A stretch of 64,000 nucleotides of DNA from Hyphococcus luteus (lineage in GTDB: Bacteria > Pseudomonadota > Alphaproteobacteria > Caulobacterales > Parvularculaceae), in the NCBI RefSeq assembly GCF_002943565.1, contig NZ_PJCH01000015.1, positions 620,001 through 684,000 on the forward strand, written 5' to 3'. Positions 26,186-35,783 of the stretch are shown in pieces. Positions within the stretch are counted from its first letter, which is position 1, and each line of letters begins with the position of its first letter. Made by a program: the position numbers and the translations under genes. The notes under the pieces are model-generated. The model saw only the letters and a list, made by a program, of their open reading frames with translations, searched no databases and had not been told where the DNA came from.

Positions 26186-28459
26186 TTACGCCCCAAACTT
26201 CTTCGATGTGGGAAAGCCTTTCGGCGCGATGCGCCCGGCCTGAGCGCGCTTGCCGAGATAAGGCTTCCAGTCTTCGACGGTTTGCGTGCGGCCCGAGCGG
26301 TCGGTCCAGGTGAGCCCTTCCTTTTTCGAAAACAGCTTGGCGTCGGAAAGCCCGCCATCGTGATATTTCTGCAGGACGACGCCCTTGCCGCGGGTCATTT
26401 CCGGCAACTCGTCGGCGGGAAAGACGAGGAATTTCTTGTTGTCGCCGACGACGGCGACCATGTCGTCCTTCTTGATTTCATCCGGTGCGGGGCGGCAGAC
26501 CGCGGCTTCCGCGCCCGCCGGCACGTTCAAGACCTGTTTGCCCTTGCGCGTGTTCGAAAGACACTCGTCCTCCGGCGCGATGAAACCGTGGCCCGACGAC
26601 GAGGCGACGAGGAATTTCCGCCCGCCTTCGTAAAGAAAAGCCGAGACCACCGCGTCGTCATTGCCCATATCGACCATGAGGCGGATCGGCTCGCCATGGC
26701 CGCGCCCGCCGGGCAGACCCGCCACATCGAGGGAGTAGAATTTCCCATTGGTGGCGAAGAGCATCAGCTTGTCATTGGTCTGGGCATGCACGACGAAGCC
26801 TTCGCGGTCGCCTTCCTTGTATTTGATGGACTTGGCGTCCTCGACGTGCCCCTTCATCGTCCGCACCCAGCCTTTTTCGGAAACGACCACGGTGACCGGC
26901 TCTTTTTCAACGAGAACATCAAGGTCGATGTCTTCGATCTCCGGCGCGCCGGCGATGTCAGTGCGCCGCCGCCCGAGCGCCGATTTCGGATCGAACGTCT
27001 TTTTGACGTCTTTCAGCTCGTCGGCGATTTTCGCCCATTGCTTTTCGTCGGACTTCATCAGCGCCTTCAACGCCTTCTGTTCGGCCTTCAGATCCTTGTG
27101 CTCGGTCTTAATCTCCATTTCCTCAAGCTTGCGCAAAGACCGGAGGCGCATATTGAGGATCGCCTCGGTCTGCGTTTCCGAAAGCTTGAAGGTCTTCATC
27201 AATTCCGCTTTGGGGTCGTCCTCATAGCGGATGATGCGGATCACCTCGTCGAGATTGAGATAGGCGATGAGGAAGCCGTCGAGAATTTCGAGCCGCTTTT
27301 CGATCTTGTCGAGGCGGTATCTTGTGCGCCGCTGCAGGACTTCCTTGCGGTGATCGAGATAGGACTGCAACACTTCGCGCAGCCCCATGACGCGCGGGGC
27401 GCCGTCGGCGCCGAGGACGTTCATGTTGAGCGACATGCGCGATTCAAGGTCCGTCGCCTTAAACAGCGACTCCATCAGCGCCGCCGGTTCGATATTGCCG
27501 GATTTCGGCTCGAGGATGAGGCGGATGTCTTCGGCGCTTTCATCGCGAATATCGGCGAGCGCCGGGAGCTTTCTCGCCTGCATCATCTCGGCGATCTTTT
27601 CGATCAGCTTCGACTTTTGCACCTGGTAAGGGATTTCAGTGACGACGATCTGATATTTGCCGCGGCCGAGATCTTCCGTCTCCCAGCGCGCGCGCAAACG
27701 GAAGCCGCCGCGGCCCGTCGCATAGGCTTCCTCCATGGAGGCCGCATCCTCGATGCACACGCCGCCCGTCGGAAAGTCCGGGCCCTTCACATATTTGAGC
27801 AGCGTTTCGGTGCGCGCATTCGGCGTCTTGATGAGATGCAAGCTCGCGTCGATGAGCTCGGCCACATTGTGCGGCGGAATCGAGGTCGCCATGCCGACCG
27901 CAATGCCGTTGGCGCCGTTCGCCAAAAGATTCGGGAACGCCGCTGGCAGCACCGACGGCTCCTTGCCTTCGCCGTCATAGGTTTCGCGGAAATCGACCGT
28001 GTCTTCGTCGATGCCGTCGAGCAGCAATTGCGCGGCTTCGGTGAGACGGCTTTCAGTGTAGCGCATGGCCGCGGCGTTATCGCCGTCGATATTGCCGAAA
28101 TTCCCCTGCCCGTCGACCAGCGGCACGCGCACGGAGAAATCCTGAACGAGGCGCACCATGGCGTCATAGATCGCCTGGTCGCCATGAGGGTGGAAATTGC
28201 CCATCACCTCGCCGACGACCTTCGCCGATTTCTTGAAACCGCCCGCGGGGTTCAGCTTCATCTGGCGCATGGCGTAAAGAATGCGCCTGTGAACCGGCTT
28301 CAGCCCGTCGCGCACGTCGGGGAGCGCCCGCGAGGTGATGGTCGAGAGCGCATAGGCGAGATAACGCTGGGACAAGGCCTCGTCGAAGGGCTCGAGGAAA
28401 ATCTCCTCAGGCTTGGGCGGCTTTTGCGTTTTGGCGGTTTTGGTCTTGGACTTGCTCAT
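26186..28459 (-). CDS. parC: DNA topoisomerase IV subunit A
   Basis: A 757-residue type IIA topoisomerase A subunit. The breakage-reunion domain is clear: [19 protein letters not shown] near 43-61, the quinolone region [13 protein letters not shown] at 90-102 and catalytic Tyr134 in [10 protein letters not shown] long coiled-coil region (about 400-500) and C-terminal beta-pinwheel blades (from about 520) follow. Its weak blade motifs and the lack of a GyrA box support ParC over GyrA. ParC with ParE decatenates chromosomes by ATP-dependent strand passage. The ATG at 28459 is chosen because the upstream 28 codons look non-coding. The Ser of the enterobacterial quinolone hot spot is Gln95 here. 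The divergent membrane-protein gene begins 62 bp away. Confidence 0.93.
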   Translation of the reverse strand: MSKSKTKTAKTQKPPKPEEIFLEPFDEALSQRYLAYALSTITSRALPDVRDGLKPVHRRILYAMRQMKLNPAGGFKKSAKVVGEVMGNFHPHGDQAIYDAMVRLVQDFSVRVPLVDGQGNFGNIDGDNAAAMRYTESRLTEAAQLLLDGIDEDTVDFRETYDGEGKEPSVLPAAFPNLLANGANGIAVGMATSIPPHNVAELIDASLHLIKTPNARTETLLKYVKGPDFPTGGVCIEDAASMEEAYATGRGGFRLRARWETEDLGRGKYQIVVTEIPYQVQKSKLIEKIAEMMQARKLPALADIRDESAEDIRLILEPKSGNIEPAALMESLFKATDLESRMSLNMNVLGADGAPRVMGLREVLQSYLDHRKEVLQRRTRYRLDKIEKRLEILDGFLIAYLNLDEVIRIIRYEDDPKAELMKTFKLSETQTEAILNMRLRSLRKLEEMEIKTEHKDLKAEQKALKALMKSDEKQWAKIADELKDVKKTFDPKSALGRRRTDIAGAPEIEDIDLDVLVEKEPVTVVVSEKGWVRTMKGHVEDAKSIKYKEGDREGFVVHAQTNDKLMLFATNGKFYSLDVAGLPGGRGHGEPIRLMVDMGNDDAVVSAFLYEGGRKFLVASSSGHGFIAPEDECLSNTRKGKQVLNVPAGAEAAVCRPAPDEIKKDDMVAVVGDNKKFLVFPADELPEMTRGKGVVLQKYHDGGLSDAKLFSKKEGLTWTDRSGRTQTVEDWKPYLGKRAQAGRIAPKGFPTSKKFGA

Positions 28460-28521
28460 AGCCCCGTCTCTAGCAGAGTCTGCGGCTCCCGCCAGCCTGT
28501 TGAGCCCCTCCGGCGCATTCC

Positions 28522-29241
28522 ATGGTTTTCCACAGCGGCGCATTCGGCTATCCCGCTTTCATGCTCGCCTTTCTCGCCGATCTTTTCGCCTTTCCGCTGC
28601 TGGTCCTCGAGCTGGCCGGGGGCGCGCTCGGCTTTTCGGCTGAGGCCTTCGCCCGGGCGGCCGCCTCCGGCGAGGCGCAGACGGCGGCGCTCGTTATCGC
28701 ATTTCTCGCCGGGGTGTCGGAAATGCTCGGCCAGTCGGTCATTCTCGTCATCAACCGCGTGGCGCTCTACCGGTTCCTTGCAAGCCTCGCCTTCACCGGC
28801 GCGTCTTATGTGCTGACGGCGCTCGCCTGGGCGCTTTTCGCCATCGCCGTTTCGCCGCTCACCCGGCTCGGCGTCCTCACGCCGAACGAAATCGCCGGGG
28901 TGGTCGGCGTCGTCTCGCTTGCTTTCGCGCCGCGGCTTTTCGGCGTTTTTTCCATCGCGCCCTATTTCGGCCTCGCCCTCGGCCATGTCCTCGAAGCCTG
29001 GGCCATGGTGCTCGCGGTCTTCGGCCTTCACGCCGGCTTCGGCCTGCCGCTCGCCGCCGCGCTTTTCTGCGGCGGCGCGGGCTGGGCGGTCTCTTATGTC
29101 GTGCGCGCCTATCTCGGTCATCTGCTCGCGAAACCTTTGGGCCGCGTGCGCGTGCTCGTCTCGGGCTCGCCCCTCGACAAGACGCCGCAACAGATCATCG
29201 ACGACATGACGCGCCGGCTGAAGCCCGGGAGCAAAGCATGA
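28522..29241 (+). CDS. Polytopic membrane protein (Yip1-like) of unknown function
   Basis: A 239-residue membrane protein with about five hydrophobic helices rich in Ala, Leu, Phe and Gly, ending in a short cytoplasmic tail ([18 protein letters not shown]). The helix pattern resembles Yip1-type proteins, but I cannot confirm the family. Its stop overlaps the next start by four bases, so it is translationally coupled to the alpha/beta-hydrolase-like gene. The pair diverges from parC. A membrane scaffold or lipid-related partner of the hydrolase-like protein is possible. Confidence 0.65.
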   Translation: MVFHSGAFGYPAFMLAFLADLFAFPLLVLELAGGALGFSAEAFARAAASGEAQTAALVIAFLAGVSEMLGQSVILVINRVALYRFLASLAFTGASYVLTALAWALFAIAVSPLTRLGVLTPNEIAGVVGVVSLAFAPRLFGVFSIAPYFGLALGHVLEAWAMVLAVFGLHAGFGLPLAAALFCGGAGWAVSYVVRAYLGHLLAKPLGRVRVLVSGSPLDKTPQQIIDDMTRRLKPGSKA

Positions 29242-30194
29242 TCACCGACGTGCTTGTCTCGGGGCTCCTGCTCGGCCTCTTCGTTCTGACGCTGACGGCG
29301 GCGCTGTCGCCGCTCGAAACCCTCTCCTGGTGGGCGGGCTGGACCGAAGACGAGCTTGGCGACGAGGCGGGCCCGGCGGCGGACGCGCCGGATCGTCACA
29401 CGCATTACATTGTCTACCTTTCCGGCGTCGCCTCGATCTCCGGCAAGTTCCTCTTGCCGCGGGAAAAGGCGTTCATCCGCAAACTGCAAAAGCGGTTTCC
29501 GGACGCGGTCATTGTCAGCGACGTCTTTCCCTATTCCCCGAGCGGCCAGCCGCTGCTCGCCTCGCCGCGGCTTTTCGAACAGCTCTGGCGGCGGGTCCAG
29601 TTCCTGCGCATGCACGGGCGGGCGAAGTTTCTTTACCGGCTGATCAATTTCCGCAACATCTTCCAGGTCATGGTCTCCGCCGATCACCGCTACGGCCCCA
29701 TTTTCAACCAAGGCGCGGCGAACGTTATCGAAACAGCGCTTTTGAAAAACGACTATGCGCGGGGCGCCGGCGCGCCCATCACCGTCATCGCCTATTCCGG
29801 CGCGGCGCAGGTCGCGGTCGGGGCGGCGCCGTTCCTCGCCGCACGCCTCGGCGCGCCCGTCGACGTCATCTCCGTCGGCGGCGTGCTCGCCTCCGATCCG
29901 GGGCTGAAATATGTGCGCAAGCTGCACCACATCGTGGGAAGCCTCGATAATGTGGAGCGCTTCGGCGCGCTCATGTTTCCCGACCGCTGGACCGCCGCCG
30001 CCTATTCCGACTGGAATGCGGCCAGACGCGAAGGACGCATCGACATCCATCCCCTCGACGGCATGACGCATACGGGGATCAACGGCTATTTCGGCCGCCT
30101 GCACAAAAAGGGCGCCCCCTCCAACACCGAACGCACGCTCGACGAAATCGCGTCGCTGATCGACGACGACGGCGGCGTGAAACAATTTGCGTAA
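29238..30194 (+). CDS. Membrane-anchored alpha/beta-hydrolase-like protein
   Basis: A 318-residue protein with one N-terminal transmembrane helix (about 5-25). Residues 55-300 look like an alpha/beta fold: YIVYLSGVASISG, a central ITVIAYSGAAQVAVGAAPF with Ser187 in a nucleophile-elbow-like turn, VDVISVGGVLASDP, and a late THTGINGYF that could supply the catalytic His. The elbow is Y-S-G-A rather than G-x-S-x-G, so activity is uncertain. Its ATG overlaps the stop of the preceding membrane gene. Esterase, lipase-like or non-catalytic roles all remain open. Confidence 0.6.
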   Translation: MITDVLVSGLLLGLFVLTLTAALSPLETLSWWAGWTEDELGDEAGPAADAPDRHTHYIVYLSGVASISGKFLLPREKAFIRKLQKRFPDAVIVSDVFPYSPSGQPLLASPRLFEQLWRRVQFLRMHGRAKFLYRLINFRNIFQVMVSADHRYGPIFNQGAANVIETALLKNDYARGAGAPITVIAYSGAAQVAVGAAPFLAARLGAPVDVISVGGVLASDPGLKYVRKLHHIVGSLDNVERFGALMFPDRWTAAAYSDWNAARREGRIDIHPLDGMTHTGINGYFGRLHKKGAPSNTERTLDEIASLIDDDGGVKQFA

Positions 30195-30298
30195 ACCGCT
30201 TGCCGCGTTTCTTTTTTTCGGCGTCTTTGCTGGCTTTCGGGCCGATTTGGCGCCATTTGCGGTAAATTGTTCCACGCGATTTTCTGCTCCTTCCTCTC

Positions 30299-30423
30299 GC
30301 TGTCATCCCGGGGCGGCGGCGCCGGCAGGCGAACCCGGAAACCATGACGCGCCATCAACGCAAAAATCATGGATCGCGCATCAGCACAGCAACGCTTCGC
30401 GTTGCAGCGCGCGCGATGACAGC
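30299..30423. repeat. Intergenic inverted-repeat element
   Basis: The arms GCTGTCATC (30299-30307) and GATGACAGC (30415-30423) bound about 107 bp that include an inner hairpin CAACG-CTTCG-CGTTG (30390-30404). It lies in the 375-bp gap 30195-30569 between the hydrolase-like gene and the M28 peptidase, which converge. It may end transcription from either side or be a small dispersed repeat. The rest of the gap contains no gene I can support. Confidence 0.5.
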
Positions 30424-30569
30424 AAAGAGAACTATAAAGCCGTCTTGAAACCCGTGGATAACTACGCACCGAAAGCGGGTTTCAGCGAAGAATTCATCAT
30501 GGAAGATGTAAACCCCGCAGGCGCGATCAACCTGGCGTTGCGCGCCCGCGGGGAGAGATATGGCGGCGC

Positions 30570-32261
30570 TTATTCCGTCGCCATCTGCGCGTCGCGCAGA
30601 GCGCGGAACTCGTTCCCTTCATACCAGTTCGGCCAGATATCCGTATACGCCATATCGGCGCCGACTTCCGTAAGAATATTGAAGGTGTTGAGGATGCCTT
30701 CAAAGTTCCAGTCTTCGGAATATTCATCCGACGGCTTGTGATAGCGGTTGGTCACGTAATCTTCGGCGAGCGCGCGCCCCGCCTCCTCGCCGCCCTCGAC
30801 GAGATCGACGCCGCTGTCGGCGTAGAGCATCGGCACGCCTTTCTTGGCGAGCGAAATATGGTCGGAGCGGTAGAAATAGCCCTTCTCCGGCTCGGCGTCG
30901 GGTCTTAGATACATGCCGCGCTTGTCGGCCGCCTTCTTCAGGAGGTCTTCAAGCTCCGAGGCGCCGTACCCGATGACGATGATGTCTTTGGCCGCCGGCG
31001 ACGGCAAAAGCGCGTCGATATTGATCCCGCCGACGATCTCGGAATACGGCACGAGCGGATCTTCGCCGAAATAGGCCGAGCCCAGAAGCCCCGACTCTTC
31101 CGCCGTCACCGCGAGGAACATGATCGAGCGCTTCGGCTTCGGCGTCGAGTTCATGAAGGCCTCGGCGATGGACAAAATGCCCGCCGCGCCGGTGGCGTTG
31201 TCGACGGCGCCGTTCCAGATATTGTCGCCGTTTTCATCGGGCGCGCCGACGCCGTTATGGTCCCAATGGCCCATATAGAGGACATATTCTTCCGGATGTT
31301 CGGTTCCCGGAATGACGCCGGCGACATTCGCCGAATTCGAACGGCGGATCGTGTTTTTGAGCGTTCCCGAGGCCTTGAGCCCTTCCATGGGGATCGCTTC
31401 AAAACCGCTCTCATGGGCGGACGCCGCCGCCTCATCGAAATCGAGCCCGGCCTCAGCGAAAAGATCGCGCGCGGTTTGTTCCTGGATCCAGCCTTCGAGG
31501 GCGACGCGTCCGGCGCCGCCGTCGGGGCGCTCAAGATCGAGTTGCGGTCCGGCCCAGCTTCCCTCGACGACGCCCCAGCCGTAAGCGGCGGGCGCGGTCT
31601 GGTGGACGACCAGCGCGGCGGCCGCGCCCTGGCGCGCCGCCTCTTCATATTTATAAGTCCAGCGGCCGTAATAGGTCATGGCGCGGCCGTTGAAGAGTTC
31701 CGGGTCTTCGGTTGCGTAACCCGGATCGTTGACCAGAATGATCACGGTCTTGCCTTCGACATCGAGGCCTTCGTAATCGTTCCAGCCATATTCCGGCGCG
31801 ACGACGCCATAGCCGACAAAGACGACGTCGCTGTCTTCGAAGGAGACATCTTCTTTGACGCGCTTCGTCCAGTACATCGCCTCCGGCCCATATTCGAGCG
31901 TCTCGCCATTGATCGAAAGGCTTGAGGCTTCCGGGTCGACCGTCAGTTCGACGAGCGGCACTTCCTGTTCGTAAGAATCGCCATTGCCGGGCTCGAGGCC
32001 GATCTCTTTCATTTCCGAGATCAGATATTCCCGGGTCTTCATGCCGCCTTCGGTCGCCGGCGCGCGGCCTTCAAATTCGTCGGAGGCTAGCGTTGCAATG
32101 CGTTCGCGCAAATCCGCTTCGTCGATCGGCGCGATCTGCACGTCGCCGCTTTCGGCGGCGGGTTCTTCTTGGGACGGCGCCGGCGCCTCGCTCTTTTGCC
32201 CGCAGGCGGCGAGTGCAAAGACGGCGAGCGCCGCGCATGCGGCGGTAGGACGGAAAATCAT
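30570..32261 (-). CDS. M28-family zinc aminopeptidase lipoprotein with PA domain
   Basis: A 563-residue exported peptidase. The lipobox LAAC puts the modified Cys at residue 20. A Glu/Pro/Ala linker is followed by a protease-associated region (about 120-280) inserted before the catalytic domain. M28 zinc ligands are visible in order: His in GHWDHNG, Asp in AVDNATG, Glu-Glu in TAEESG (first Glu general base, second a ligand), Asp in NIDAL and His in NRYHKPSDE. It would remove N-terminal residues from peptides in the periplasm or at the outer membrane. Single gene with its own upstream region; length is normal for PA-containing M28 peptidases. Confidence 0.9.
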   Translation of the reverse strand: MIFRPTAACAALAVFALAACGQKSEAPAPSQEEPAAESGDVQIAPIDEADLRERIATLASDEFEGRAPATEGGMKTREYLISEMKEIGLEPGNGDSYEQEVPLVELTVDPEASSLSINGETLEYGPEAMYWTKRVKEDVSFEDSDVVFVGYGVVAPEYGWNDYEGLDVEGKTVIILVNDPGYATEDPELFNGRAMTYYGRWTYKYEEAARQGAAAALVVHQTAPAAYGWGVVEGSWAGPQLDLERPDGGAGRVALEGWIQEQTARDLFAEAGLDFDEAAASAHESGFEAIPMEGLKASGTLKNTIRRSNSANVAGVIPGTEHPEEYVLYMGHWDHNGVGAPDENGDNIWNGAVDNATGAAGILSIAEAFMNSTPKPKRSIMFLAVTAEESGLLGSAYFGEDPLVPYSEIVGGINIDALLPSPAAKDIIVIGYGASELEDLLKKAADKRGMYLRPDAEPEKGYFYRSDHISLAKKGVPMLYADSGVDLVEGGEEAGRALAEDYVTNRYHKPSDEYSEDWNFEGILNTFNILTEVGADMAYTDIWPNWYEGNEFRALRDAQMATE

Positions 32262-32375
32262 GGAAAAACACCCTCTGACTGGAATCGTTGCGGAGGACTT
32301 TGCCCGGCCCCGCCGTGATCGTCAAACAGGAGTGTTTTCAAAGGCTTGAATGCACGCCCGGCGGAGAACGGACGG

Positions 32376-33272
32376 CTAATAGGCGATCGAGCCGATTTTC
32401 AGCGCACGCGCGCCGTCGCGATTGCCGAGCGCGCCGGCAAGTTCGAGCTTCGATTGCGTTTGCAGGACGGGCCGGACTTTCACGTCATCGATCGTCGCCA
32501 TGCCGAGATTGACGACCTGGCCGGGCTGCAAGTTCATCAACAGGCCGAGGGGAATGTCCTGCTCCGCCAGCGAAGTGCGCATCTCGACGGGCGACATCGC
32601 CGCAAGCTTCATGAGGTCGCGTTTCCACTTCTCTTCAGCGAGCGGAATGGTCTTTGCGTAATAATCGCGCATGGCGACGGTCAGCTTCTCCGCCGCGAAC
32701 ACCCGGATGCTTCCGAGCGCTTCTGCTTCCAGCGTCTCCACGTCATAGCGCGCGCAAACGACTTTCTGGTCGTCGCCGGCGAAGTCGAAACGGCGCGGAT
32801 CGTCGCCGCTGGCGATCAGCTCCACCCCGCCTTTGACGACGCCGGTCTTGTCGTCCTTTTCGAAAATCAGTTCCGCCGTGCGGATCGCGAGACGTTTGGC
32901 GAGGCGCCGGTCGATGGCGCTGACCGTTTCCGGTTTGGGATCGGGAAGCTCCCGCGTTTCCGACAAGGACCAGCCCGCCGCGCGCAGCGACGTGTCCGCG
33001 TCAAGGACGACGACGAAATCCCCGCCCGAGATATGCCGGAAATGATAAATCGCGGAGGCGGACGCATAAGGCGCGAGCGCTTCTCCCAAAGCCGCGAAAG
33101 ACGGCGCGTCGCCGCCGCCGAGCTGGCATTTCTCGCCGAAATATTCCGTAAAGGCGCCGACGCCGGCCCCGCCCATGCGCTCCGACAGATCGGCGACCAG
33201 ATGCAGCGGGCCCGGATCGCGTCCGGCCGCGGCCATTTTGCGTTTGATGATGGTGTTCTTTTCGTCGCTCAT
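32376..33272 (-). CDS. FliM-like flagellar motor-switch protein (SpoA domain)
   Basis: A 298-residue protein. The C-terminal about 75 residues match a FliM/FliN SpoA domain: MRTSLAEQDIPLGLLMNLQPG, then VNLGMATIDDVKVRPVLQTQ and NRDGARALKIGSI. The middle (40-200) is plausibly the CheC-like FliM core, though it is divergent. The usual FliM N-terminal CheY-binding motif is not visible. In the motor, FliM and FliN form the C-ring and set rotation direction. It diverges from motB and the flg genes, which supports a flagellar role. It could be a diverged FliM or a lineage-specific SpoA protein. Confidence 0.7.
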   Translation of the reverse strand: MSDEKNTIIKRKMAAAGRDPGPLHLVADLSERMGGAGVGAFTEYFGEKCQLGGGDAPSFAALGEALAPYASASAIYHFRHISGGDFVVVLDADTSLRAAGWSLSETRELPDPKPETVSAIDRRLAKRLAIRTAELIFEKDDKTGVVKGGVELIASGDDPRRFDFAGDDQKVVCARYDVETLEAEALGSIRVFAAEKLTVAMRDYYAKTIPLAEEKWKRDLMKLAAMSPVEMRTSLAEQDIPLGLLMNLQPGQVVNLGMATIDDVKVRPVLQTQSKLELAGALGNRDGARALKIGSIAY

Positions 33273-33413
33273 GCGCGCCCGGTTTCACGAAGTGTGGTCT
33301 GCAATCATTAGGGCCATCTCAACCATGAATAGCTATAAATTGCGTAAACGCGTAAAACCCGCGGAAAGGTGTTTCGGTTAACCAACTGATATCGATGCAA
33401 GCGGGCGGGATAA

Positions 33414-34349
33414 ATGGCTGGCCGGGGCAAAGGCGAAGCGCCGATCATCATCAAGAAAAAGAAGGTGATCGCAGGCGGCGGCCATCATGGCGGCGCCTGG
33501 AAAGTCGCCTATGCCGACTTCGTCACCGCAATGATGGCCTTCTTCCTGTTGATGTGGCTGTTGAACGCCACCACGGAAGACCAGCGCAAGGGCCTTGCCG
33601 ACTATTTCAACCCGTCGATCCCGATCAGCCGGATTTCCGGCGGCGGCAACGGGGCGCTTAACGGCGAGTCGGTCTTTTCCGAAGACAGCGCCGTGTCGAA
33701 CCGGGCGGGATCCGATAACGAGTTTCCCAAAAGCAAAGTCCTCGAAAAGGACGGCGACAGCGACGAATTCGACCTCAACGGCGCCCATGAAGGCCGCGGC
33801 ATGGATGACGAACTCGGCGCTGGCGACGGCGCGGACGAACGCGCGCGCTTTGCGAAAATGATCGCGGAGGAAGCCGGCGGCGGCCCCGCCGATCTTGCGG
33901 ACGTCCAAAACCGGATCGACGCCGAAACGGTCGGCGCGCTCGAGGACAAACTGGCCGAGCACATCCACACCCGCATGACGCCCGACGGCCTTGTCATCGA
34001 ACTTGTGGATGCGGACGGCGAGCCGCTTTACAATCTCGGCTCGTCAACCCCCTCGCAGCTGCTGCACGATCTGATCGAAGTCGTCGGACCGGTCCTCGCC
34101 ACCGTCTCGAACGACATGGCGATTGTCGGCCACACGGACGCCAAGCCCTTCTCCGCCAGCGCCGATTACACGAACTGGGAATTGTCCACGGACCGCGCGC
34201 TCGCCGCGCGCCGCCTTCTCATCGCCAACGGCATTACAGGTAAACAAATCGTTCAGGTCACCGGCAAGGCGGCGACCGAACCGTTCGCCGACGATCCGCT
34301 CGCGCCGCAGAACCGGCGCATCGCCATAACGCTGCTGACGCGAAAATAA
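33414..34349 (+). CDS. motB: Flagellar stator protein MotB
   Basis: A 311-residue protein. The cytoplasmic basic N-terminus (IIIKKKKV) precedes one transmembrane helix, VAYADFVTAMMAFFLLMWLL, with Asp35 as the proton-carrying residue. After an acidic Gly/Asp-rich linker (about 75-160) comes an OmpA-like peptidoglycan-binding domain (IVGHTDAKPF, then QNRRIAITLL) near the C-terminus. MotB with MotA forms the proton-driven stator; motA is not in this window. It is followed by flgE after a 92-bp gap containing a weak terminator. Confidence 0.93.
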   Translation: MAGRGKGEAPIIIKKKKVIAGGGHHGGAWKVAYADFVTAMMAFFLLMWLLNATTEDQRKGLADYFNPSIPISRISGGGNGALNGESVFSEDSAVSNRAGSDNEFPKSKVLEKDGDSDEFDLNGAHEGRGMDDELGAGDGADERARFAKMIAEEAGGGPADLADVQNRIDAETVGALEDKLAEHIHTRMTPDGLVIELVDADGEPLYNLGSSTPSQLLHDLIEVVGPVLATVSNDMAIVGHTDAKPFSASADYTNWELSTDRALAARRLLIANGITGKQIVQVTGKAATEPFADDPLAPQNRRIAITLLTRK

Positions 34350-34355
34350 CTTTAA

Positions 34356-34382
34356 AAGCCTCTGTTCTATTAGGGCTTCTTT
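34356..34382 (+). terminator. Weak terminator after motB
   Basis: AAGCC (34356-34360) and GGCTT (34374-34378) form a 5-bp stem around a 13-base loop, followed by CTTT. It lies just past the motB stop and before the flgE promoter region. The stem is short and the T-run is poor. Confidence 0.35.
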
Positions 34383-34441
34383 AAACGGCTTGGCGATAAA
34401 ATCGACAATAGTAATAAAATTTTTTCCGACTGGAGATCGAC

Positions 34442-35746
34442 ATGGGGATTTCGTCATCGCTTAACGCCGGGGTTATGGGGCTCGCCGTCAACGCCGTTAA
34501 GCTCGGCACCATTTCCGACAATATCGCGAACTCGCAAACCAACGGCTACAAGCGCGCCGAAACGCAATTCGCGGACATGGTTCTCGCCCAGACGAATGGC
34601 GATTATTCCGCAGGCGGCGTGCGCGCGCTGACTTATCGCGACGCAGGCGCGAAAAGCTCTCTGATCTCAACGAGCAGCTCTACGGATATTTCCGTAGACG
34701 GCCAGGGCATGCTTCCGGTTACGGATGTCGGAAGCATCGGCGCCGGCGCCGGCGACCGTTCGCTCATGCTCACCTCCACCGGGTCTTTCTATACGGACGA
34801 GCAAGGCTATCTGCGCACGAAAAGCGGCCTTTACCTGATGGGCTGGCCGGCGGATGTGAACGGCAATGTGCAATCGCCGCCGCGCGATTCATCAACCGGG
34901 CTCGAGCCTGTGCGCGTCAATCTCAATCAGAACGCAGCCTCGCCGACCCAGAACATCACGCTGGGCGTCAACCTGCCCGCGACGGAAACCGAAGCGGGCG
35001 CGGCGGGCACGCCTTACGATCTGCCGATTGAATATTACGACACGCTCGGCCGCTCGCAGACGCTCAATCTGGAATTCACCCCGACCGTGCCGGCAAGCGG
35101 CGCGTCGAACGAATGGAGCGTGGATGTCTATGACGACGCCACGGACCCGCTGACGCCGATTGCAACTTTCACCGTCACCTTTGACGATACGGCCGGATCG
35201 GGCGGCTCCATCGCTTCGGTCACCGCCGGCGCCGGCGCGACATACGACGCCGGGACCGGCAACCTCACCGTCGCGGCGGCGACGCAGGACATCAATCTCT
35301 TCGTCGGCAACAACACCGAGCCCTCGCCGCTGACCCAGCTTTCCAACAGCTTCTCGCCGCTTTCGGTCAGCAAGGACGGCGCGCCGATCGGCAAGCTCAA
35401 CTCAATCGAGATCAACGATCGCGGTTTTCTGGAGTCTGTTTACGACACCGGCTTCCGCCGCACGATCTATCAGATCCCGGTCGCGGACGTGCCGAACTAT
35501 TCCGGCCTCGCCGCCAAGGGCAACGCCGCCTTCTCGATCACGCAAGAGTCCGGCGATGTTTATTTCTGGGACGCCGGCGACGGCCCTGTGGGAACAACCT
35601 CGGGCTATTCGCTTGCGGAATCGACCACCGATATCGCGTCGGAATTGACGGACCTCATCCAGACGCAGCGCGCCTATTCATCGAACGCCAAGATCATCCA
35701 GACGGTCGATGAAATGCTTCAGGAAACCACGGACATCATCAGGTAA
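34442..35746 (+). CDS. flgE: Flagellar hook protein FlgE
   Basis: A 434-residue axial flagellar protein. The N-terminal rod/hook signature is clear: VNAVKLGTISDNIANSQTNGYKRAE near residues 15-40. The matching C-terminal helix includes ELTDLIQTQRAYSSNAKIIQT and ends with MLQETTDIIR. The middle is Thr/Ala/Gly-rich hook domain. FlgE polymerises into the hook outside the cell and is exported by the flagellar type III apparatus without a signal peptide. The ATG follows GGAG at good spacing. It starts flgE-flgK-flgL-flgI. Confidence 0.94.
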   Translation: MGISSSLNAGVMGLAVNAVKLGTISDNIANSQTNGYKRAETQFADMVLAQTNGDYSAGGVRALTYRDAGAKSSLISTSSSTDISVDGQGMLPVTDVGSIGAGAGDRSLMLTSTGSFYTDEQGYLRTKSGLYLMGWPADVNGNVQSPPRDSSTGLEPVRVNLNQNAASPTQNITLGVNLPATETEAGAAGTPYDLPIEYYDTLGRSQTLNLEFTPTVPASGASNEWSVDVYDDATDPLTPIATFTVTFDDTAGSGGSIASVTAGAGATYDAGTGNLTVAAATQDINLFVGNNTEPSPLTQLSNSFSPLSVSKDGAPIGKLNSIEINDRGFLESVYDTGFRRTIYQIPVADVPNYSGLAAKGNAAFSITQESGDVYFWDAGDGPVGTTSGYSLAESTTDIASELTDLIQTQRAYSSNAKIIQTVDEMLQETTDIIR

Positions 35747-35783
35747 GCGCGCCGGCGAGGCGTAGGCACGAGGGGCCGTCTTT

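Noticed and set aside
26282-28816. 844-codon open frame on the plus strand
   Set aside because: It lies opposite parC, shows no family features, and would run through the parC promoter and into the next gene.
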